This document shows positions 57,949 through 64,000 of a stretch of 64,000 nt of DNA, piece after piece. Position 1 is the first letter of the stretch; each line of letters starts with the position of its first letter. The notes under the pieces are model-generated. The model did no database searches. It saw nothing but the letters and a program-made list of their open reading frames with translations, and was not told the DNA's origin. Location: the NCBI RefSeq assembly GCF_005048265.1, contig NZ_SUNH01000005.1, positions 124,001 through 188,000 on the forward strand. The letters are read 5' to 3'. A program made the translations under genes and the position numbers. Source of the stretch: Paracoccus hibiscisoli (lineage in GTDB: Bacteria; Pseudomonadota; Alphaproteobacteria; Rhodobacterales; Rhodobacteraceae).

Positions 57949-58193
57949 CAGCCGCCCAGTTCCTCGGTCGGGCTGACCTCACGCTGTTCGTCGCGCAGGC
58001 GGTGCAGATGCGCGATGAAATAGCGGGTATGGGCGCTGTCCACGGTGCGCTGCGCCTCGGCCTTCCAGGCGGCGAAGGCGCTGTCGTAATCGGGAAAGAT
58101 GCCGACCATGTGGATCTGTTTGGTGTCGCGGAACTTGGTGCTCTGCGGATCGACCAGCTCGCCACCGAAGACGAGATGCAGGCGCTGACTCAT
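57948..58193 (-). CDS. DUF4170 family protein
   Basis: An 81-residue protein: LHLVFGGELVDPQSTKFRDT, HMVGIFPDYDSAFAAWKAEAQ and ARYFIAHLHRL-like C-terminal text match DUF4170, a short family restricted to alphaproteobacteria and usually next to waaA and lpxK. Function unknown. It is coupled to waaA by a 1-base overlap. AGGAGGT lies before the ATG. Confidence 0.85.
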   Translation of the reverse strand: MSQRLHLVFGGELVDPQSTKFRDTKQIHMVGIFPDYDSAFAAWKAEAQRTVDSAHTRYFIAHLHRLRDEQREVSPTEELGG

Positions 58194-58384
58194 GGGACCT
58201 CCTGAGGGGGGATACGGGGTATCGGGACGGGGGCGAACCTAGCGCGCGCCGCCCCTGCGGTGAAGCGGAAACGCATAAAATTCGAGGTGTTCCGCCTTTG
58301 CCTGCCCGGCGGACGGGCGTCTAGGATCGGGCCCGAGGGCAGAAGGCCCGGAACCATCGCGGGGACAGGGGTGTGCCCGCATCA

Positions 58385-58452
58385 CCGCGCTTTGCCCCCT
58401 TGGCAGGCCAAAGCGCGGCGCGACAGACGGACCGGGGGCCTGCCGCCCCCGG
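58385..58452 (-). repeat. Two adjacent perfect inverted repeats downstream of the EVE-domain gene
   Basis: CCGCGCTTTG (58385-58394) pairs with CAAAGCGCGG (58409-58418), a 10-base stem with 14-base loop. Next to it CCGGGGGC (58432-58439) pairs with GCCCCCGG (58445-58452), an 8-base stem with 5-base loop. Both lie within 102 bases after the stop of the EVE gene on the minus strand. They may end the tsaD-gpsA-YciI-EVE transcript. The rest of 58194-58486 shows no gene. Confidence 0.6.
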
Positions 58453-58486
58453 CGCCCCTTCCGCGAACGCGATCAGCCGGGGACGG

Positions 58487-58912
58487 TCAATCCGGGGCGT
58501 CCGCGCCCGACAGCTCCATGATGACGGCCCATTCGGCCTCGGTCACCGGCTGGACGGACAGGCGCGAATTGTTCACCAGCACCATGTCGGACAGGCGCGG
58601 CTCGGCCTTGGCCTCTTCCAGGCTGATGGCGCGGGGCAGGCGGGACAGGGCGCGGATGTCCACGCATTCCCATTTCGGGTCCTCGGCGGTGCTGTCGGGA
58701 TGGGCCAGCGCGATCACCTCGACGATGCCCACGGCCTCCTTGCCGATGTTGGAATGATAGAACAGCCCCCGGTCGCCCAGGGCCATCGCGCGCATGTTGT
58801 TGCGCGCCTGATAGCTGCGCACCCCGTCCCATTCCTCGCCCCGATCGCCCTTGGCGACCAGATCGTCCCAGCCAAAGACGTCGGGTTCGGATTTGAACAA
58901 CCAATAGGCCAT
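58487..58912 (-). CDS. EVE domain-containing protein
   Basis: A 141-residue protein with the EVE/PUA-like fold: YWLFKSEPDVFGWDDL, GVRSYQARNNMRAM, GLFYHSNIGKEAVGIVEV and DMVLVNNSRLSVQPV. Eukaryotic homologue THYN1 and bacterial EVE proteins are thought to bind modified bases. Its start overlaps the YciI stop by one base. No restriction or modification gene is adjacent, so a defence role is not indicated here. Confidence 0.9.
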   Translation of the reverse strand: MAYWLFKSEPDVFGWDDLVAKGDRGEEWDGVRSYQARNNMRAMALGDRGLFYHSNIGKEAVGIVEVIALAHPDSTAEDPKWECVDIRALSRLPRAISLEEAKAEPRLSDMVLVNNSRLSVQPVTEAEWAVIMELSGADAPD

Positions 58913-59187
58913 CAGCCGATCACCTTGTTCCACTCGACCACATCGACCGAGGCGAACAGCCCCGCCGACTTGTAGGGGTCGTTCGCGGCCCAGGCCTGCG
59001 CGGCCGGCAGGTCGTCGGCCTCCAGGATCACCAGCGATCCGCGCATCTCGCCCTCCTCCATCAGGGGGCCGGCCATGCGGACGATTCCGGTCTCGCGGAT
59101 AAAGCCCAGATGGGCGTCGCGGGTGTCCAGACGGGTTTGCAGGGCACCGGGCTTGTCCCGGCAGATCACGGCGAACAGGGGCATCAT
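58912..59187 (-). CDS. YciI family protein
   Basis: A 91-residue ferredoxin-like fold protein: [51 protein letters not shown] and [14 protein letters not shown] are YciI marks, with the Asp/His pair proposed for catalysis in the family. Start: ATG at 59187 or the next codon-in-frame ATG at 59184, behind AAGGAGG. Function unknown. Flanked by gpsA and EVE genes with overlapping codons, a widely conserved trio in alphaproteobacteria. Confidence 0.87.
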   Translation of the reverse strand: MMPLFAVICRDKPGALQTRLDTRDAHLGFIRETGIVRMAGPLMEEGEMRGSLVILEADDLPAAQAWAANDPYKSAGLFASVDVVEWNKVIG

Positions 59188-60122
59188 TCCTCCTTGAGGG
59201 GTCGGGCCAGCAGGCGGTCCATGGCCTTTTCCACCGAAACGTCGCCTTGGGCAAGGCGCGCGACCATCGCGGCGATGGGCAGGTCCAGCCCGTCGCGCAG
59301 CGCCATCCGCGCCAGCGCGCGGGCGGTGGCGGCGCCTTCGACCGTGGTGGCGCTGTCCCAGGCCGACCCCGACCCGATCGCGCAGCCGAACCGGAAATTC
59401 CGCGACCCCGCCGAGGTGCAGGTCAGCGTCAGGTCGCCCAGGCCCGACAGCCCGGTCAGCGTCTCGGGGCGCGCGCCCAGATGCGTGGCCAGCCGCGTCA
59501 TCTCGGCAAAGCCGCGGGTGATGATCGCGGCGCGCGCGCTGTCGCCCAGACCCGCGCCGATCACCACGCCCGCGGCGATGGCGATGACGTTCTTCAGCGC
59601 GCCGCCCAGCTCGGCCCCGGTCACGTCGGTGGTCCGGTAAAGTCGCAGGACCGGCGTCGACAGCCGCGTCTGCAGCGCCGCGCCCGCCGCCGCATCCGCG
59701 CAGGCCAGCGTCAGCGCGGTGGGCAGCCCGCGCGCGATATCGGCGGCAAACGACGGCCCCGTCAGCACCGCGACCACCGCATCGGGGGCCGCCTGCGCGA
59801 TCAGCGCGGATGGCCCGGTCAGATGCGCAAGGTCGATCCCCTTGGCCGTGCTGACCAGGACCCGGCCCGCCAGCCGCGCGCCGTGTTCGTCCAGAAACCC
59901 GCCCAAAGCCTGCGCGGGCAGCGCCAGCAGGATCGTGTCGCAGGCCAGCGCGGCGTCCAGATCCTGGGTGACCGTCACCGCACCGGGCATGGTCACGCCG
60001 GGCAGGCGCGGATTTTCGCCGCGCCAGTCGATGCGCCGCCCCCACAGCGTGACCGGCCCGTTCGCCGCCAGCGCCACCGCCAGCGCCGTGCCAAAGGCGC
60101 CTGCGCCCAGAATGCCGATCAT
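59184..60122 (-). CDS. gpsA: Glycerol-3-phosphate dehydrogenase [NAD(P)+]
   Basis: A 312-residue enzyme. [17 protein letters not shown] is the dinucleotide motif at residue 3. [25 protein letters not shown] and the catalytic Lys region [18 protein letters not shown] follow. It makes sn-glycerol 3-phosphate for phospholipid synthesis. The ATG at 60122 overlaps the stop of tsaD. The product is slightly short for the family but all blocks are present. Confidence 0.94.
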   Translation of the reverse strand: MIGILGAGAFGTALAVALAANGPVTLWGRRIDWRGENPRLPGVTMPGAVTVTQDLDAALACDTILLALPAQALGGFLDEHGARLAGRVLVSTAKGIDLAHLTGPSALIAQAAPDAVVAVLTGPSFAADIARGLPTALTLACADAAAGAALQTRLSTPVLRLYRTTDVTGAELGGALKNVIAIAAGVVIGAGLGDSARAAIITRGFAEMTRLATHLGARPETLTGLSGLGDLTLTCTSAGSRNFRFGCAIGSGSAWDSATTVEGAATARALARMALRDGLDLPIAAMVARLAQGDVSVEKAMDRLLARPLKEE

Positions 60123-61186
60123 GCCTTGGCCCCCCGCTTGCCGCTGCCCAGCATGGGTGCGGCGCCCTGATCCAGCGGCCAGCGCGGGCGCGCCGACAAC
60201 GTCATGTCGTCGCGATGACCCATGCGGAACCGCTCGATCCCGGCCCATGCGATCATCGCGCCATTGTCGGTGCACAGCCGCAAAGGCGGGGCCAGAAACC
60301 GCGCGCCCGCCGCCGCCGCGACCTGCTGCAGGGCCGCGCGGATCGGCCCGTTGGCGGCAACGCCCCCCGCCACGGCCAGCACCGGCACCGGCGACAAAGC
60401 CAGCGCGCGGCGCGATTTCTCGGCCAGCACATCGGCCACCGCCGCCTGGAACGCCGCGCACAGATCGCGCCGGTCGGCCGTGCGCAGGCCCCCCTGATCC
60501 GCAATCAGCGTGTCGCGGGCGCGCAGCACCGCCGTCTTCAGCCCCGAGAAACTCATGTCGCAGCCGGGGCGGTCCAGCAGCGGGCGGGGCAGGGGGATGC
60601 GGTCCGCATCGCCGCCCGCCGCCTCGGCCTCGACATGCGGGCCGCCGGGCTGGGGCAGGGCCAGCAGCTTGGCGACCTTGTCAAAGGCCTCTCCGGGCGC
60701 GTCGTCGATGGTGCCGCCAAGGCGGGTGAAGGCGTCCGGCCCGTCCACGCGCAGGAACTGGCAATGCCCGCCCGACACCAGCAGCATCAGATAGGGATAG
60801 TCGATCCCATCGGTCAGCCGCGGCGTCAGCGCATGCCCCGCCAGATGGTTCACCCCCACCAGCGGCAGCCCGGTGCCCGCGGCGATGCCCTTGGCGCACA
60901 TCACGCCCGCCATCACGCCGCCGATCAGCCCGGGTCCGGCGGTGACCGCGATGCCGCTCAGCGCGTCCAGGCCCAGACCGGCATCAACCAGCGCCTGTTC
61001 GACGACCAGGTCCAGGCGTTCGGCATGGGCGCGGGCGGCGATCTCGGGGACCACGCCGCCGAAATCGGCATGCAGGTCGGACTGGCTGCTGACCACGCTG
61101 GACAGGATCTGCCGGTCGCCGGTCACGATGGCGGCGGCGGTGTCGTCGCAGCTGCTCTCGATGCCCAGAAAGATGGTCTGTGTCAT
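60119..61186 (-). CDS. tsaD: tRNA N6-adenosine threonylcarbamoyltransferase TsaD
   Basis: A 355-residue ASKHA-fold enzyme. [16 protein letters not shown] is the N-terminal motif, metal ligands are in [10 protein letters not shown], then [10 protein letters not shown] and the late [13 protein letters not shown]. TsaD completes t6A37 on tRNA using threonylcarbamoyl-AMP, together with TsaB (51278-51868 here). The ATG at 61186 gives the standard start. 59 bases separate it from divergent hemD, a tight shared promoter region. Confidence 0.94.
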   Translation of the reverse strand: MTQTIFLGIESSCDDTAAAIVTGDRQILSSVVSSQSDLHADFGGVVPEIAARAHAERLDLVVEQALVDAGLGLDALSGIAVTAGPGLIGGVMAGVMCAKGIAAGTGLPLVGVNHLAGHALTPRLTDGIDYPYLMLLVSGGHCQFLRVDGPDAFTRLGGTIDDAPGEAFDKVAKLLALPQPGGPHVEAEAAGGDADRIPLPRPLLDRPGCDMSFSGLKTAVLRARDTLIADQGGLRTADRRDLCAAFQAAVADVLAEKSRRALALSPVPVLAVAGGVAANGPIRAALQQVAAAAGARFLAPPLRLCTDNGAMIAWAGIERFRMGHRDDMTLSARPRWPLDQGAAPMLGSGKRGAKA

Positions 61187-61245
61187 GGCTCTTGCCCGGA
61201 TGATGGCTGAGGCGTAGCCACAGGGCGTAACACCCGCCCGACAGG

Positions 61246-61914
61246 ATGCCAATGCCGCCCGCGCCCCGCCCCCTGCTGCTACTGACCCGCCCCCGCCCCG
61301 ATTCGGAGCGGGACGCGGCGCGTCTGGGCCATGACGCGCTGATATCTCCGGTGCTGCGCATCGTGCCGGTCGATCATGATGGGGCGCTGCTGGCGCAGGC
61401 CCACGGGCTGGTCTTCACCTCGGCCCATGCGGTGCCGTCGGCGGGGCCGGGGCGTGGGCGCCCGGCGATCTGCGTGGGCGAGCGCACCGCCCAGGCCGCC
61501 CGCGATGCGGGCTTTGCGGTGACGGTCGGGCAGGGCACGGCGGACAGCCTGGCGCCGCTGATCGCGGCCTGCCCGGTGCCGCTGGTCCATGCGCATGGCC
61601 GCCACCTGGCGCAGCGGCTGCCGGTGCCGGGGGTGGTGGTCTATGATCAGCAGCCGCTGGCGCTGACGCCTGTGGCGCGGGCGGCGCTGATGGGCGCGCG
61701 GCCGCTGGTCGTGCCGGTCTGGTCGCCGCGTTCGGCGCGGCTGCTGTCGGCGATGGCCGCCGGCGCGCGGGCGCCGCTGCGGCTGGTGGCGATCAGCGCG
61801 GCGGCGGATGCGGCCTGGACCGCGCCCGCGGCGCTGCGGATCGTGGCGGAGACGCCTTCGGGACCGGCGATGGATGCGGCAATTCGCCGGGCCATGATCG
61901 CGGAACCAAGGTGA
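61246..61914 (+). CDS. hemD: Uroporphyrinogen-III synthase
   Basis: A 222-residue protein of low sequence identity families, recognised by [18 protein letters not shown] at the N-terminus, [33 protein letters not shown] and a tail like other alphaproteobacterial HemD. It closes and rearranges hydroxymethylbilane to uroporphyrinogen III. hemC, often upstream, is not here: tsaD is immediately divergent. The frame opens at ATG 61246 or 61252. Confidence 0.8.
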   Translation: MPMPPAPRPLLLLTRPRPDSERDAARLGHDALISPVLRIVPVDHDGALLAQAHGLVFTSAHAVPSAGPGRGRPAICVGERTAQAARDAGFAVTVGQGTADSLAPLIAACPVPLVHAHGRHLAQRLPVPGVVVYDQQPLALTPVARAALMGARPLVVPVWSPRSARLLSAMAAGARAPLRLVAISAAADAAWTAPAALRIVAETPSGPAMDAAIRRAMIAEPR

Positions 61915-62031
61915 CGACGGCGGGTTGAGCGTTCAGCCCGCGCTGATTAGGCTGCGCAGGATGCCCGCGCGGCCAGACCCGTTCTGGAGACGCAAGGGCG
62001 ACCCATTCGGGCATGAGACGGGGACAGGGAC

Positions 62032-63459
62032 GTGAAGAAACCAAAGACCACCACCGGGGGCACCGCCCCCACCAGCGATTCCACCATCCCCGCGGCGGGC
62101 TCTGCCGCCGATGCCGGACCCGAGATCCGTCGGATTCCCGCCCATGTCGGCGTGATCGACCATGCCGCGGTCGGCGCCGGAACCCCCGCCCAGGCCGGCC
62201 AGCCCGGAGAGGTCCGCCCCGTCGGATCGACGCTGGTCGGTGACGGCACCGATGGACTGGCCCCGGCCGCCGCCCGCAGCGCCAGCGCCGGGCCGTCGCC
62301 CTTCGCGGCCAAGGATGCAGAGGCGCCCAAGCCCCGCACCGCCCCCGCCGACAGCGCATCCCCCCGGCCCGCCGCCGCGCCGATGCGCAAGACGGGGTTC
62401 TGGCCCGTGGCCCTGGGCGGCGTCGTGGCCGCCGGTCTGGGCGCCGCCGCGACCATCTATGCGCTGCCGCACCTGCCCGCCGCCTGGCAGCCCGCCCCGG
62501 TTGCCGCAAACGGTGACGCGCAGGACGCCGATCCGCAGGCGATGATCGACGCCGCCGCTGCCGCAGGCCGTGACGCCGCGCGCGAGGAACTGGCCCAGAC
62601 CCAACCGGACGCGGCCCTGCCCGACGATCTTCTGCCGCGCATCGAGGCGCTGGAGGAGCAGGTCGCGGCCCTGTCCCAGGCCCCGGCCGACACCCCCGCG
62701 CCTGAGGCCGACACCGCTGACGCCGACGCGCCTGACGCCGACACTCCCGTCGCCGCCGCCCCCGCGGTCGATCCCGACCAGTTGGCCGATCTGCGCCAGC
62801 GCCTGGACGAACAGCAGGCCCGCCTGGACGAACTGTCCGCCCGCCCCGCCTTCGACCCCGAGGCCGCCCAGGCCCTGCAGGAGCAGATCGAGACCGCCGC
62901 CGCCGATGCGCAATCCAGCCTGGATGCCACCCGCGCCGAGGCCGAGGCCCTGCAGGAGGCCGCCGCCGAAAGCACCCGCCGCGCCGAGGCCGTGGCCGCC
63001 ATCGCCGCGCTGCAGACCGCGCTGGACGCGGGCGTGACGCCCGAGCAGGCCCGCACCGCGCTGGAAGGTGCGGGGCTGGACACGCCCGACGCGCTGCAGA
63101 CCCCGGTGCCCAGCCTGACCGAATTGCAGACCGATTTCCCCGAGGCCGCCCGTGCCGCCCTGCGCGCCAGTCTGCGCGACAGCAGCGCCAGCGGTCAGGG
63201 CAACCTGCTGACCAATTTCCTGCGCGCCCAGACCGGCGCCCGCTCGGTCGCGCCGCGCGATGGCGACGATGCCGACGCGATCCTGTCGCGCGCCGATGCC
63301 GACGTGCAGGCCGGGCGCATCGACGCCGCCCTGACCCAGATGCAGGCCCTGCCACAGCCCGCGATGCAGGCCCCGGCCATGGCCGACTGGATGTCGCGCG
63401 CAACCGCCTATTCCCAGGCACGGGCGGCATTGACCGACCTGTCCTCGGGCTCGAATTGA
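62032..63459 (+). CDS. Mitofilin/Mic60-like membrane protein (COG4223)
   Basis: A 475-residue protein: a Pro/Ala-rich disordered N-terminus, one membrane helix at about 123-145 (GFWPVALGGVVAAGLGAAA), a long coiled-coil region (about 190-340, many LxxRLDEQQARLDE heptads) and a small C-terminal conserved domain (TELQTDFPEAARAALRASLR to the end). This plan equals alphaproteobacterial mitofilin, homologue of mitochondrial Mic60 that shapes crista junctions. It sits between hemD and hemY as in many relatives. Start is a GTG at 62032 after ACAGGGA. Confidence 0.85.
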   Translation: MKKPKTTTGGTAPTSDSTIPAAGSAADAGPEIRRIPAHVGVIDHAAVGAGTPAQAGQPGEVRPVGSTLVGDGTDGLAPAAARSASAGPSPFAAKDAEAPKPRTAPADSASPRPAAAPMRKTGFWPVALGGVVAAGLGAAATIYALPHLPAAWQPAPVAANGDAQDADPQAMIDAAAAAGRDAAREELAQTQPDAALPDDLLPRIEALEEQVAALSQAPADTPAPEADTADADAPDADTPVAAAPAVDPDQLADLRQRLDEQQARLDELSARPAFDPEAAQALQEQIETAAADAQSSLDATRAEAEALQEAAAESTRRAEAVAAIAALQTALDAGVTPEQARTALEGAGLDTPDALQTPVPSLTELQTDFPEAARAALRASLRDSSASGQGNLLTNFLRAQTGARSVAPRDGDDADAILSRADADVQAGRIDAALTQMQALPQPAMQAPAMADWMSRATAYSQARAALTDLSSGSN

Positions 63460-63469
63460 GGGTCGTCCG

Positions 63470-64000
63470 ATGCTGTTGTCGCTGTTGAAAATCCTGTTCT
63501 TCTTTGCGGTCGTCCTGGCGCTTGCCCTGGGGGCCGTCCAGCTGTCGGAAACCGGGCAGGTGCTGCGCCTGGAATATGGCGGCATGGAATACGCGCTGTC
63601 GCCGCTCAAAGCGCTGGCGGCGCTGTTCGTGCTGATGATTGCCGCCTGGCTGATCTTCAAGCTGGTGGGCCTGCTGATTGCGGTCCTGCGGTTCCTGGTC
63701 GGCGACGAGACCGCCATCAACCGCCATTTCGCCCGCTCGCGCGAGCGCAAGGGCTATGCCGCCTTTGGCGAGGGGATGCTGGCCGTCGCCTCGGGCGAGG
63801 GCAAGCTGGCCCAGGACAAGGCCGCGCGGGCCGCGAAATACCTCAACCAGCCGCACCTGACCAATCTGCTGGCGGCGCAGGCGGCCGAGACCTCGGGCGA
63901 TACCCGCCGCGCCATCGACATCTATCGCACGCTGCTGGATGACGACCGCACCCGCTTTGTGGGCATCCGCGGCCTGATGCGCCAGAAGCTGGCCGAGGGC
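63470..64000 (+). CDS. hemY: HemY-like protein, 5' part (continues beyond window)
   Basis: The frame is open from the ATG at 63470 to the window end (177 codons). The N-terminus has two membrane helices (LLSLLKILFFFAVVLALALG and ALAALFVLMIAAWLIFKLVG), followed by RSRERKGYAAFGEGMLAVASGE and TPR-like text (AAETSGDTRRAIDIYRTLL). This matches the HemY_N domain of the membrane protein found in haem clusters, of unclear biochemical role. It is 10 bases after the mitofilin-like gene. Confidence 0.88.
   Translation, partial: MLLSLLKILFFFAVVLALALGAVQLSETGQVLRLEYGGMEYALSPLKALAALFVLMIAAWLIFKLVGLLIAVLRFLVGDETAINRHFARSRERKGYAAFGEGMLAVASGEGKLAQDKAARAAKYLNQPHLTNLLAAQAAETSGDTRRAIDIYRTLLDDDRTRFVGIRGLMRQKLAEG

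Noticed and set aside
58487..58912. EVE-domain gene considered as part of a modification-dependent defence system
   Set aside because: Its neighbours are YciI, gpsA and tsaD in a conserved housekeeping order; no nuclease or methyltransferase is near.
61793..63856. Long minus-strand frames opposite the mitofilin-like gene
   Set aside because: Arg/Pro-rich or Gly-rich shadows of a coiled-coil gene. The plus strand has a proper start, membrane helix and conserved neighbours.

Overview
The window is high-GC DNA from an alphaproteobacterium, most likely a Paracoccus-like member of the Rhodobacteraceae. This rests on gene content and synteny read from the translations: a heterotetrameric sarcosine oxidase operon, an orphan SoxR/SoxS-type pair, the ccmI-ruvX, kdtA-lpxK-DUF4170 and tsaD/hemD/mitofilin/hemY arrangements, and many ATGA or TGATG start-stop overlaps. 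No rRNA, tRNA, CRISPR array or phage module was seen.

Layout. 1-2.28 kb is a decayed region: the tail of an IS110-type transposase gene, an antisense IS5-type remnant, and sequence with no recognisable gene. 2.28-5.56 kb encodes an HlyD-type adaptor and two ABC-2 permeases with no ATPase beside them. 5.6-9.1 kb has an EamA transporter, a short-chain dehydrogenase, an ornithine cyclodeaminase that has lost the family C-terminus, and a divergent Lrp/AsnC regulator. 9.2-15.9 kb is a complete tetronate operon: dehydrogenase, kinase, decarboxylase, isomerase, DeoR regulator, erythronate dehydrogenase and GntP permease. Together these should take L-threonate and D-erythronate to dihydroxyacetone phosphate. 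16-20.6 kb holds a phospholipase-D-like enzyme, a LuxR solo, an orphan intrinsic terminator, an aldo/keto reductase and a DnaJ-class chaperone. 20.6-22.6 kb (minus) carries DUF1289, ruvX and ccmI. 22.8-28.3 kb is soxB, a small membrane protein gene, soxD, soxA and soxG, for sarcosine oxidation.

28.4-34.8 kb has sodB, the yfgM-bamB-der outer-membrane/ribosome assembly row, a membrane protein and serS. 34.8-38.2 kb has the SoxR/SoxS-like pair, meaB, ada and rpmB. 38.3-42.3 kb is a copper region: a small Cys/His secreted protein, a PCu(A)C chaperone, an SGNH esterase, and a CopA ATPase with a striking inverted repeat in its leader. 42.6-45.2 kb has an L,D-transpeptidase, the tRNA selenouridine synthase mnmH, and a dienelactone hydrolase. 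45.2-50.8 kb (minus) is a nucleoside uptake and phosphorolysis operon: BMP-type binding protein, ATPase, two permeases and purine nucleoside phosphorylase. 50.9-53.0 kb (minus) has rimI, tsaB, a NifU-like protein and a universal stress protein. 53.1-53.9 kb is an orphan sugar transferase of different base composition. 53.9-58.2 kb (minus) has truA, an XpaC-like protein, a tiny membrane ORF, lpxK, waaA and DUF4170. 58.5-61.2 kb (minus) has an EVE-domain protein, a YciI protein, gpsA and tsaD. The window closes with hemD, a mitofilin/Mic60-like protein gene and the start of hemY.

Most genes are recognisable housekeeping or catabolic functions. No defence island or clearly unprecedented gene cluster was found. 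The best leads are the ATPase-less ABC-2/HlyD set, the copA leader inverted repeat with an overlapping Cys/His mini-ORF, the orphan terminator (possible sRNA) beside a LuxR solo, the small membrane protein inside the sarcosine oxidase operon, and the mitofilin-like gene in the haem cluster.
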